A DNA stretch of 36,487 bases from CAVQBP01 sp964448105 (GTDB lineage: Bacteria; Bacteroidota; Ignavibacteria; Ignavibacteriales; Ignavibacteriaceae): positions 1-36,487 of the forward strand of contig CAYUVK010000049.1 in the NCBI GenBank assembly GCA_964448105.1, in the 5' to 3' direction. Numbering within the stretch: the first letter of the stretch is position 1; every line of letters begins with the position of its first letter. Shown piece by piece: positions 18,407-26,684 of the stretch. The position numbers and the translations under genes are program-made. Below the pieces are notes generated by a model. The model saw only the letters and a list, made by a program, of their open reading frames with translations, did not search any database and was not told the origin of the DNA.

Positions 18407-19771
18407 TTATACTTCAACAAGTACTGCTGCTTTTCTTGTTTCAAGTTCCATTTCAATCTTTTTCATAGTTTTATCGTCAAGTTCATAAAAGAATGCGGCA
18501 ATCACAGCAATCAGACTTCCTATTGCAGGTATAAAACTCATCATAAGCCGGATGCCGTTAAGAGTATCCGGAGACTGCTGGGTATTAGCAACAAATCCGA
18601 AAAAGGCTAAAAGCCAACCTGCCATACCGCCGCCCATAGCCATACCGAATTTTTGTGCAAAAGTAGCTGCCGAAAAAACCAACCCGGTAGCTCTCCGTTT
18701 GTTTTTCCATTCGGAATAATCGGCTGTATCTGCATACATTGCCCATAGCAGGGGCGCTTGAGGTGCCATTACAAATGAAATAATAATATTCAGTGCAAAG
18801 ACCATGATGATTTGTTCTTTAGGTACAAAATAAAAGAGTGCGGTTAAGAATGTACTTAATGCCATTACCACTAAATAAAATTTCTTCTTACCAAACTTTT
18901 TAGCAAAAAATTGTGTGCAAGCAACTCCCGCAATTATGGCAATCGTCCCCAGCACCATAAATAGTGATGCAAGTGCCTCACTGCCTACATAATATTTGAA
19001 ATAGTATAAGATTGTTCCGCTTCGGATAATGATATAGCCTAACGTGAAAATGCTCATAACAAGTAAATACATCCAGGGCTTGTTCTTTAAAAGATTTTTA
19101 ACATCTTCTTTTAAGGAGGATTTTTGTGTTTCAGGAACAACTACACGTTCCTTTGTTGTGGAAAATGTGATATAAAAAAGAATACATGCCAATACTCCAT
19201 ACACAGCCATAGTTAAGGGAAATCCTAATGCCTGATTTCCGCCGCCAAAAAAACTAACCAATGGCAATGTCAGCCCTTGAACTATAAATGCTCCTATAAA
19301 TGCAAGTACAAATCGAAAAGTAGATACACTAGTTCTTTCTTGAGAATTGGGAGAAATAACACCCAATAATGCAGAATATGGGATATTAACTGCAGTATAT
19401 GCCATCATTACAAGAGTAAAAGTAATGTAGGCATAAACAATTTTACCGGTAACGCTAAAATCCGGCGTAATGAAGGTGAGTACTCCGATAATTGCAAGCG
19501 GGCCCGAAGACCAGATTAAATAAGGTCGAAATTTTCCCCATTTGGAATTTGTTCTGTCGGCAATGATCCCCATCATCGGATCGTTGGCAGCATCCCAGAA
19601 TCTTGATACCATCATCATGGTTCCAGCGGCGGCAGCAGGAATTCCAAATACATCCGTATAAAAGAATAACAAGAAGTTTATAATCATCTGGAAATAAAGA
19701 TTGGATGCGGTATCACCCAGACCGTATCCAACTTTCTCTTTAAATGAGATTTTTTCCAAGCTTTTTTCCAT
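18407..19771 (-). CDS. GPH-family (MFS) sugar:cation symporter
   Basis: 454 aa, about 12 predicted membrane helices. The N-terminal half has the glycoside-pentoside-hexuronide family signatures: EKVGYGLGDTASNLYF, FWDAANDPMMGIIADRT and WGKFRPYLIW. Members carry mono- to oligosaccharides across the inner membrane with H+ or Na+. Here the likely cargo is laminaribiose or longer beta-glucan oligosaccharides, which would feed the cytosolic phosphorylase two genes further on. It is the first gene of a six-gene operon; the operator-like direct repeat at 19911-19954 lies 139 bp upstream of its ATG. The upstream GGGT is only a weak ribosome binding site. Confidence 0.93.
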   Translation of the reverse strand: MEKSLEKISFKEKVGYGLGDTASNLYFQMIINFLLFFYTDVFGIPAAAAGTMMMVSRFWDAANDPMMGIIADRTNSKWGKFRPYLIWSSGPLAIIGVLTFITPDFSVTGKIVYAYITFTLVMMAYTAVNIPYSALLGVISPNSQERTSVSTFRFVLAFIGAFIVQGLTLPLVSFFGGGNQALGFPLTMAVYGVLACILFYITFSTTKERVVVPETQKSSLKEDVKNLLKNKPWMYLLVMSIFTLGYIIIRSGTILYYFKYYVGSEALASLFMVLGTIAIIAGVACTQFFAKKFGKKKFYLVVMALSTFLTALFYFVPKEQIIMVFALNIIISFVMAPQAPLLWAMYADTADYSEWKNKRRATGLVFSAATFAQKFGMAMGGGMAGWLLAFFGFVANTQQSPDTLNGIRLMMSFIPAIGSLIAVIAAFFYELDDKTMKKIEMELETRKAAVLVEV

Positions 19772-20132
19772 AAAATACCCGCTATAGTTTATGTGGAGTT
19801 ATCCGAAAGATGAACAAAACAAACTGCTTTTTGTGGTAATTATTAAAACTCAAATAGAAATAGCATCCTTCCACAATTTATGTGTATGCTAATTAAATAT
19901 TAAGAGCATAAAATATCTCGGCGCATAGTAACAAAATATCGGACTATAGTAACAAGTTTGAATATCACTTCATTTAGGCTTTTTTTGTAATAAACTAACA
20001 ATGTAATAGGCTTTAAATTTTTAATATTTTCTTGCACATTATTCTAATGGATTTAAAAAGAACATTTTATTTAAGTTTAAGTGGAAGCTCCTTTTTCTAA
20101 AAAAATGAAAATTTTATTTGTCCTTGAAAACT
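19772..20132. other. Intergenic control region upstream of the transporter operon
   Basis: 361 bp without a gene. It holds operator-like block A at 19911-19954 and AT-rich DNA on both sides. I do not see a clear TANNTTTG-type promoter or a terminator hairpin for the gene ending at 20133. Confidence 0.6.
19911..19954 (-). promoter_or_regulatory. Putative HTCS operator, copy A
   Basis: Contains two 15-bp half-sites in direct repeat with a 21-bp period. On the minus strand they read TGTTACTATAGTCCG and TGTTACTATGCGCCG with six bases between, and a conserved CCGAGANATTT ends the block. It matches copies B and C at 32-33 of 39 core positions without gaps. It lies upstream of the symporter operon, and its half-site geometry suits a dimeric AraC-type regulator such as the HTCS encoded at 26685-30863. 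Confidence 0.75.
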
Positions 20133-21017
20133 TCAATTAAAATTAAAAACCTCATAAGATCTTGACCAAGAAATTCGTTTTCCCGGGGCAGCATTTAATT
20201 GAAAAAATAGCTCAGGACTAATAACATGTTCCGCACCCCATAAATTTATTTTTTGAACTTTGAAATTGGTCGATTCTCGAATTCCCACTTTATCTATAAG
20301 ATGAATTAGTGTCCAATTTTCTTTTCTATTATACCTAGTATTTATATTGCTAAAGAAAAACTGCTCTTTTGGTGTTGAATTCCAACTAATGGAATCTTTA
20401 TTGATCTGAACAGCATTTTCAGGATTAACAGATTGAGCAAATTTTTCCGGTTTTATCGGAAATGAGAATAAAAGTTTATAGCTCGCATCTATTTTCTTTT
20501 TATTAATAGATAGGAAATTATGCACATATTCGTTTGTTTTAATCACTTTATTGCCGAAATTGAATAAAGAGTAATTAATTGTAAAAGTATTTTTATCAAG
20601 TACAATTCGTTTGTCTAATTCAAAAGAATATTCTTGAGTTGTTTCAGCCTTGCAAATGAATTGTGCCTTAGCATTTTGGAATGAAAATGAATATGGTTTT
20701 ATTTCATAATCTTCAAAAAAATCATATGTTTTTTTTGATTTCCTGGTGAGCAAGCCGACACCAATTTTAGGAAACTCACTGCCAATAGGGCAGTTATTAT
20801 ATCCAACCGGCTGGTCTATACCAAATTCATTATATAATCCCCTCCCCTTTTTATTAAATTCATCCCGATTTAAAGTTTCTGTGGTGCAAAAAGTGTGTTT
20901 ATTTAAAAAAGTGATTTGAATAATTTGACCGGTCCAATCAAACCTGGCTCCCTTATAATGTTCACCAGGCTCTTGTATATCAAGACATATGTATTCGTTA
21001 TTTAATTTAAAGGACAT
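20133..21017 (-). CDS. Mutarotase-fold (aldose-epimerase-like) cytoplasmic protein
   Basis: 294 aa, no signal peptide. The beta-sandwich layout and segments such as GARFDWTGQI, ELDKRIVLDKNTFTINYSL and the closing ISWSRSYEVF are those of galactose-mutarotase-like carbohydrate-binding domains. Cytosolic aldose 1-epimerases interconvert anomers, which would suit a pathway that releases sugars by phosphorolysis, but the catalytic His/Glu were not assigned and the activity is unproven. No Shine-Dalgarno is visible before the ATG at 21017. The gene lies 244 bp downstream of the GH30 lipoprotein gene, with a cluster of inverted repeats between, so it may be transcribed separately. Confidence 0.7.
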   Translation of the reverse strand: MSFKLNNEYICLDIQEPGEHYKGARFDWTGQIIQITFLNKHTFCTTETLNRDEFNKKGRGLYNEFGIDQPVGYNNCPIGSEFPKIGVGLLTRKSKKTYDFFEDYEIKPYSFSFQNAKAQFICKAETTQEYSFELDKRIVLDKNTFTINYSLFNFGNKVIKTNEYVHNFLSINKKKIDASYKLLFSFPIKPEKFAQSVNPENAVQINKDSISWNSTPKEQFFFSNINTRYNRKENWTLIHLIDKVGIRESTNFKVQKINLWGAEHVISPELFFQLNAAPGKRISWSRSYEVFNFN

Positions 21018-21100
21018 AGTAATTTGATTTATCCCTTTTTCAAAAATAAACTTTTTTCCGCCTATTTATTAATGTGAACCCAAGTTGATCGCCTGGCAGG

Positions 21101-21206
21101 TAAACCGTTGAAACGGTTACCAATATTGATCTTTTACTATTAACATCGGGATTAATCCCGATGTTAATAAGCCCCTAAAATTTAAGCGTTAACTGTTTTA
21201 ACAGTT
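21101..21206. repeat. Cluster of short palindromes, REP-like element
   Basis: Three inverted repeats in about 105 bp: AACCGTT-GA-AACGGTT (21103-21118); a perfect 32-bp palindrome with arms TATTAACATCGGGA / TCCCGATGTTAATA (21138-21169); and AACTGT-TTTA-ACAGTT (21191-21206), followed by six T on the plus strand. The style, with CATCGGGATTAATCCCGATG at its core, resembles dispersed REP-type repeats associated with RAYT transposases; that link is from memory. It also falls where a terminator for the GH30 gene would be expected. Confidence 0.6.
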
Positions 21207-21261
21207 TTTTATTTTTAGAATTTAACTTAAGAATATGAAAAGATTTGATTAACATCTATTT

Positions 21262-22767
21262 TTACTGAAATAATACTGTTTGAATTGCATTTTCCGGGAT
21301 ATTAAACTGTATCGTCTTTTTTTCTAAATGAATCATATATTGAACAGATTTTTCCGTCGGATTAAATATTTCTACTGCAATACTTTTATCGGGATTTATA
21401 CAAGCCGTTACCATTATATTTTGAAGTTCGGTTTCAACACCTATCCTATATGCACCGGGTCGTATGTATTTACTGAAATGACACATTACATAATATAACG
21501 GTGTGTAATATACTTCATCTGTTGACGGTTTAGCTATTACAGGAGCTATTGCCCAGTTATTAGCATGGTTTGGCCCACCCTTATCATCTAGGATTATATT
21601 CCAGTCAATCCAGCCGGTAAACCAGCTGTTTAATCCTCCAATGATATCTCTCGCATACCTAAATACAGGTTTGTACATGGGATGCAACGGTTTATCTTTT
21701 TCGGATGCCCATTCATAACCCCAATCAGTTGCCAGTTTACTCCAATACCAATCATCAGCCTGCCAAACAGGAATATCATTATCTATACAACCTTCGGTAT
21801 GAAGAATTTGTTTATCCGGATATTTTTCATGTAATTCATTTAATACTTCCGGATACCATGAAATTGTGCTGCTGTACCAATGAACAGCGGTACCCCAGAC
21901 ATATTTTGCAGCTGCAGAATCATTTAATATTATATCGGTCCACCTTTTTACTTCATCACGATTTTGATCATAAATAAATATTTTCGCATCAATCTTATCT
22001 TTTTCGAATAGAGGTCCAAGGTTGTTTTTAATAAGATCACACATCTGTTCCGGAGTAAAGATCATGCTGTCCCAATGAGAATCATTCCCCATTGGTTCGT
22101 TTTCAGGCGTAATTCCCCAAATAGGAATTCCTTCTTTGTCGTATGCCTTAATGTATTTTGAAATATACAAAGCCCATGTTTGATAATATTCCGGTTTTAG
22201 AGATCCACCATACCATGCATCATTATCTTTCATCCATTTGGGTGCTGTCCAGGGTGAAGCAAGAATTTTAAATCCGTCTTTTGAAATTTTTTGAGCATCT
22301 TTTATCAAAGGAATAAGATAATCCAGATCTTCCTTAATGGAAAAATCATCAAGATTTTTATCATCCGGTGTATTATCGTATGCGTAAGAAAAAACTGAAA
22401 AATCACTGCCGCCGATTTGTGATCGCATTAGGCTGTAGCCGGCTCCTTCAGGAGAAAAATAAGCACGGATCACTTCATTCCTTTTTTCTTTGCTTAATTG
22501 ATTTAATACATAGGCTGAAGACCCTGTAAATGAACCTCCGAAACCAATAATCTGTTGAAACTTCTGGTTAGGATTAATTTGAATAATAGGAATAACAGAA
22601 TTGGTTTCATCTGATAATATAATGCTGTCTTTTCTAGCAAGCTTATCGCCGGATTCTGACGTTTGGATAATTGTTGCTTTAGTATAGTTTATTGATCTGT
22701 TACTATTACAAGCTGCTAATATTAACACCAAGATTAAAGCACCTCCTAACTGAAAAGAAAATTTCAT
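21262..22767 (-). CDS. GH30 family glycoside hydrolase, lipoprotein
   Basis: 501 aa. Lipoprotein signal with lipobox LAAC (Cys20), so membrane-anchored. GH30 catalytic domain with GFGGSFTGSSAYVL, ASPWTAPKWMKD, the acid/base in TPENEPMG (about E224) and the nucleophile in LHTEGCID (about E325), followed by a C-terminal beta domain (about 430-501). Probable beta-glucosidase or beta-1,6-glucanase acting on the same glucan as the other enzymes. It shares its layout with the GH30 at 2078-3505, but that one has no lipobox, so the two may work in different places. The ATG at 22767 has GGAG eight bases upstream, and operator copy B lies 126 bp upstream. Confidence 0.93.
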   Translation of the reverse strand: MKFSFQLGGALILVLILAACNSNRSINYTKATIIQTSESGDKLARKDSIILSDETNSVIPIIQINPNQKFQQIIGFGGSFTGSSAYVLNQLSKEKRNEVIRAYFSPEGAGYSLMRSQIGGSDFSVFSYAYDNTPDDKNLDDFSIKEDLDYLIPLIKDAQKISKDGFKILASPWTAPKWMKDNDAWYGGSLKPEYYQTWALYISKYIKAYDKEGIPIWGITPENEPMGNDSHWDSMIFTPEQMCDLIKNNLGPLFEKDKIDAKIFIYDQNRDEVKRWTDIILNDSAAAKYVWGTAVHWYSSTISWYPEVLNELHEKYPDKQILHTEGCIDNDIPVWQADDWYWSKLATDWGYEWASEKDKPLHPMYKPVFRYARDIIGGLNSWFTGWIDWNIILDDKGGPNHANNWAIAPVIAKPSTDEVYYTPLYYVMCHFSKYIRPGAYRIGVETELQNIMVTACINPDKSIAVEIFNPTEKSVQYMIHLEKKTIQFNIPENAIQTVLFQ

Positions 22768-22892
22768 AAAATTTCTCCCGACTTTATATTATTTAAATAA
22801 GAGCTTTAATTTTTACCGGTTGCATAAAGCATTCATATATTTAATGCTAAACCCTTTATTATAGAGGTGTAAAAGTTAATTTTTGTTGGTTG

Positions 22893-22936
22893 AAATCTCT
22901 CGGCATGGGGTAACAAAGATGCGGACTATAGTAACA
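22893..22936 (-). promoter_or_regulatory. Putative HTCS operator, copy B
   Basis: Same 44-bp block as copies A and C. The distal half-site TGTTACTATAGTCCG is identical to copy A, while the gene-proximal half-site (TGTTACCCCATGCCG) is more degenerate; the period is 21 bp. It sits between the terminator of the DUF5107-TPR gene and the start of the GH30 lipoprotein gene, so it should control the latter. Confidence 0.75.
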
Positions 22937-22951
22937 TTTACATAAAAATAA

Positions 22952-22985
22952 AAACCGGTATCCTAAAAATTTAAGACACCGGTTT
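22952..22985 (-). terminator. Rho-independent terminator after the DUF5107-TPR gene
   Basis: On the minus strand AAACCGGT ... ACCGGTTT pairs, with a further inner pairing TCTTAAA / TTTAGGA, giving a 16-bp stem with a tiny loop followed by TTATTTTTA. It lies 66 bp past the stop codon at 23052. Confidence 0.8.
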
Positions 22986-23051
22986 AATCTATCTATAATT
23001 CAAAAGAACAATTTTTAAAATTGATTAATTTGTAATTCTAATAATATTGCT

Positions 23052-26000
23052 TTATAGTTCAGATAGATGTACTTTACTCCATACATGACTTGGATCAATA
23101 TCAACAGCCTTTTTAAACTCTTTTTTTGCTTTTACTTTTTCTCCTAAACCTTCATATGCCAGACCGATTAAATAATGATTTGAAGCCATTTCAATTTGCT
23201 GATTTCCTCTTCCTCCGAATTGCCCGGTAAACAAACCACGGTTACTCCTATCTTGTGCTCCTTTCAAAAAATTAAGAAATAGTTTTTTAGCCTCCTCCGA
23301 TTTCCCCAATTTTTGAAGTGCCAGCCCATGGTAATATAAATATCCCTGATCTGAACCCCACCTTGATATATCGGTCTCTAAAACTTTTTTAAAGAATTCT
23401 TCAGCTTTTTCCGTATTCCCCAATTTCTGATATACAATTCCATTAAGATAATATAGCTGCGCATAAAGAGAGCGGCCATAAAGTCCTATCGGATATGTTA
23501 TTGCAGAATCCAGATCTTTAAGTGCATCTTTATACTTTTTGTTTTTAACGTACCTCATAGCTCTAAGAGTATGGGCGTTTATAAAGGTATTAAGTTTTTC
23601 ACGAGCTCCTTCAGATTCTTCAATAAAATTGTTTTTTAATATTTCAAGAGCCTCTGTATATTTACCATAACCGACTGCACGCGTAGACAATCGCAAAATT
23701 GTCTCCGACCTTTTTTTCGCAGTGTTAATATGTTTTTTTAGAAATTCATATTCGTTCTGTGGAGAAATTTTATTTAACTCATTTAGCTGATCTACCTCAT
23801 ACAAAAGTCTTGGATTATCACTATTACAGGCTACTGCTTTTTCCATACTTGCCAAAGACTTAGAGTAATCTTTTTGCACTTCTTCATAAGCCAATCCAAG
23901 ATTTCTGTGAACAATGTAAAATGAATCATCCAGCTGTCGTGATCTTTCCCATTCATTAATAGCATTTTCAGGCTGATGTTCATACAACAGATTGCCCAGA
24001 TAATAAGTTGCTTTTGAATCTTTGGGATTCATTTGCATTGCAGATTGTAAAACATTTATTGTTTCGGATCTGAAAGGGAAACAATAAAGATACGGTTTAG
24101 TACTTGCCGCTTGATAATAATCTAATGCTTTATCCTTATTACCTAACTTCAACCAATAATATCCTAAATAATAATAGAGCATCGGGAAAGAATTGTTTTT
24201 CTGTTCAAGGTAGCTAAGTACAATGATGGCATCTTCATAAAATCCACTATGTGCATAATCAGTTGCTAATTCGATATATGCTTGAGCATCATCTCGCATA
24301 ACTCTAGTAAATTCATTCAAATAATCGGATGATTCTCCCGAATTATTTTCCATAGAATATAACAGAGATAATTCAAACAATCCTTCACGGTTTAAACAAT
24401 CTGAGTTTAGAGTATTTAATGCTAACTTTTTAGCGGCCTCAATATTATTCAATTTTCTAAGGATAACCGTTTTTAGATTTATCGCTTCTTCATTATCTGC
24501 ATTAGTTAGCAATGATCTATCGATATGATCGAGTGCTTTTTCATAATCACCCCGTATACAATCAATTTCCGCTAGTTGATAATAACCCGCACTATGCCAT
24601 GCATAACTCCATATTGCATTATAAAAACAATCATAAGCCGAATCTATTTCTCCTTTTGCTTTTAATACTACACCTAAATAATATATTGCTTCACCGTCTC
24701 TAGGTCTCATATATTGAATAGTAGCCCTATCAACTGCAGTGCGTAAATGTTTTTCCGCTTCGTTCCATTTGAAATTCTGGATATCCATAATTCCAAGTTG
24801 TGTATTAACTTTATAATTACCCGGGTCCCGTTTCAAAGCTTCTTCAAAATAAGGCACCGGATCATTTATACTATGAAACTGATACAGCCAAAGACCATCC
24901 AAGTAAAGTTCTTCGACTGTTTTAACATCTTTAGGCTGTGGTAAATGTTTGTTCGGTTCAGGTTTCGGATATTTCGGCGGATGATGTTCTGCCGGTTTAT
25001 ATGATAATAAAGTATTTCCGTTTACATCATACAATGCTACATACAAATCATCCTCTTTAGTTCCATTTTCAACTGCAATATCAATTTTGTACGGGTCTGC
25101 CGGGCTAATATTAATTTCTTTTTCAAATAATGTTTCATCTTTAGATTTCAATACAACTTTTGCTTTGTTATAAAGTGAAGTTGTATTTATTCTAAGCTGT
25201 GCATGATTATCTTTTGTTAATTCGAGGCTCAAAGCTCCATTTCGGTTGGCATACTTTAATCCTTCAAGATCACGAATTGGAAACCAGATCATTTTTTCAG
25301 ATTTCGTTTCATATGGTTGAAGCCAGCTATAGTCCGGCTGATTATCAGTAAACAACCCGGACATTTGTTCAATATATTGACCATCATTATCCGTAAGCCT
25401 GCTATTTATCGAACGGCCTGCAGGGTTGTTTCCATCTGCCCAATATTTCATCCCCGGTTCCGTATAATGATTTCCCACCCAGACAGTACCGGCCTTTTTG
25501 CCGTAATTATATCCTCCGAAATAATCTTCCTTTTCATCCCATGCAAAAAAAGATGAGGGGATAAAAGTATTTTTCCACAAACTGATATCTATTCCTTTAA
25601 AATTATACCCGTTAAAAACACCGTCGGCTATCGGCCACGTAGTCATCCATGATTTACCATGATATGTAATATACTGCACAGAAGGCGGAAATATTACCTG
25701 GTAATTAGTATCTGCATGGACAGCGGGGACTGCCCAGAATAAAAAGGAATTGGTTATATCTGTCCGGTTCCAAATGTGAATATTCATTTGAACAAGTGAT
25801 GAATTGGGATATATAGTATAACCTACTAGCGCTCTCATTCGTGCCAGTTCATCAATATTATCAAACCAAACAGTTACGCTACTGTCTGCATTTTTTACAA
25901 TTTTATAATTCAACGGTTTGCAAATATTAGGTCCATGATGATGTGGAAATCCCCAGGCAAGTCCACCTGATATCCACCATCCTTCCATGCCTATTAAGGA

Positions 26001-26393
26001 AGGTTTGATAACATGCTGACGATATATCCAGTCATAACCGTTTGATTTATCATATGCATAAAAAATACGTCCCCCGATTTCAGGCATAATACCTATATCA
26101 ATATATTTATTTGAAATATCGATGATAAAATACTTTTTATCTTCCTTATTGTTTGTCAAATTGTCATCAAATGGATAAGGATACATCCTGCGCTGTACTC
26201 CCTGGTGATTTGCATGTTCATAAAACCTTGGCATAGGATCAGGTTTGCCTGCCACATAAGTAGGAATTGATATAGAATCTTCCTTTATCATAACCTGTCC
26301 AAAAACCGGTTGATTTAAAAATAGAAATACTAAAATTAAAGTAATGATTGAAAAACCCGAACGGATTCCTGTTTTATTTATAAATGCTGTCAT
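23052..26393 (-). CDS. DUF5107 domain-TPR repeat protein, exported
   Basis: 1113 aa. Signal peptide (hydrophobic stretch to FLNQPVFGQ), a DUF5107 mutarotase-like beta-sandwich (about 40-400; MPEIGGRIFYAYDK, GGLAWGFPHHHGPN), a small beta-rich linker domain (about 400-480), then a long superhelix of about a dozen tetratricopeptide repeats (e.g. AIYYLGVVLKAKGEIDSAYDCFYNAI, ATYYLGNLLYEHQ) to the C-terminus. DUF5107-TPR fusions recur in Bacteroidetes carbohydrate loci; an enzymatic function is not known to me. The His-rich HHHGPN segment could be part of a binding or active site. GGAG lies 11 bases before the ATG, operator copy C lies 141 bp upstream, and its own terminator follows, so it looks monocistronic. 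Confidence 0.88.
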   Translation of the reverse strand: MTAFINKTGIRSGFSIITLILVFLFLNQPVFGQVMIKEDSISIPTYVAGKPDPMPRFYEHANHQGVQRRMYPYPFDDNLTNNKEDKKYFIIDISNKYIDIGIMPEIGGRIFYAYDKSNGYDWIYRQHVIKPSLIGMEGWWISGGLAWGFPHHHGPNICKPLNYKIVKNADSSVTVWFDNIDELARMRALVGYTIYPNSSLVQMNIHIWNRTDITNSFLFWAVPAVHADTNYQVIFPPSVQYITYHGKSWMTTWPIADGVFNGYNFKGIDISLWKNTFIPSSFFAWDEKEDYFGGYNYGKKAGTVWVGNHYTEPGMKYWADGNNPAGRSINSRLTDNDGQYIEQMSGLFTDNQPDYSWLQPYETKSEKMIWFPIRDLEGLKYANRNGALSLELTKDNHAQLRINTTSLYNKAKVVLKSKDETLFEKEINISPADPYKIDIAVENGTKEDDLYVALYDVNGNTLLSYKPAEHHPPKYPKPEPNKHLPQPKDVKTVEELYLDGLWLYQFHSINDPVPYFEEALKRDPGNYKVNTQLGIMDIQNFKWNEAEKHLRTAVDRATIQYMRPRDGEAIYYLGVVLKAKGEIDSAYDCFYNAIWSYAWHSAGYYQLAEIDCIRGDYEKALDHIDRSLLTNADNEEAINLKTVILRKLNNIEAAKKLALNTLNSDCLNREGLFELSLLYSMENNSGESSDYLNEFTRVMRDDAQAYIELATDYAHSGFYEDAIIVLSYLEQKNNSFPMLYYYLGYYWLKLGNKDKALDYYQAASTKPYLYCFPFRSETINVLQSAMQMNPKDSKATYYLGNLLYEHQPENAINEWERSRQLDDSFYIVHRNLGLAYEEVQKDYSKSLASMEKAVACNSDNPRLLYEVDQLNELNKISPQNEYEFLKKHINTAKKRSETILRLSTRAVGYGKYTEALEILKNNFIEESEGAREKLNTFINAHTLRAMRYVKNKKYKDALKDLDSAITYPIGLYGRSLYAQLYYLNGIVYQKLGNTEKAEEFFKKVLETDISRWGSDQGYLYYHGLALQKLGKSEEAKKLFLNFLKGAQDRSNRGLFTGQFGGRGNQQIEMASNHYLIGLAYEGLGEKVKAKKEFKKAVDIDPSHVWSKVHLSEL

Positions 26394-26534
26394 GATATCT
26401 ATTCTCCCGGATATTTATTAAAAAGAATGTATTCATCGCGGAAAAGTCTGAAGTTTATATTTTCGTCTATTTTGAAACTGCCGACAAAATTTCGATAATA
26501 GGAATTTCGTTTCAATTTTAAGAAAGATAAATTG

Positions 26535-26578
26535 AAATGTCTCGGCGTATAATATCAAAGATGCGGATTATAGTAACA
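26535..26578 (-). promoter_or_regulatory. Putative HTCS operator, copy C
   Basis: Third copy of the 44-bp block. The distal half-site is TGTTACTATAATCCG and the proximal half-site (TGATATTATACGCCG) is more degenerate, again with a 21-bp period. The intervening six bases and the CCGAGA-N-ATTT end match copy B. It lies between the HTCS stop (26685) and the start of the DUF5107-TPR gene (26393). Confidence 0.72.
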
Positions 26579-26684
26579 AAACAAGGGCAGGTTATAAAAT
26601 AAAATTTGTAATATTTTCGATAAATGTTAAATAAAAACTTAGAAGGGCATCTAACATTTTATACGGAATGAAATTATTTGAATA

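Noticed and set aside
21191..21206. Plus-strand terminator (hairpin followed by T run)
   Set aside because: No plus-strand gene lies upstream of it; it is better explained as part of the palindrome cluster.
26535..26578. The 44-bp blocks as part of a CRISPR array or insertion sequence ends
   Set aside because: Copies are about 3 kb apart, all in the same orientation, always at a similar distance from a start codon, with no transposase between them.
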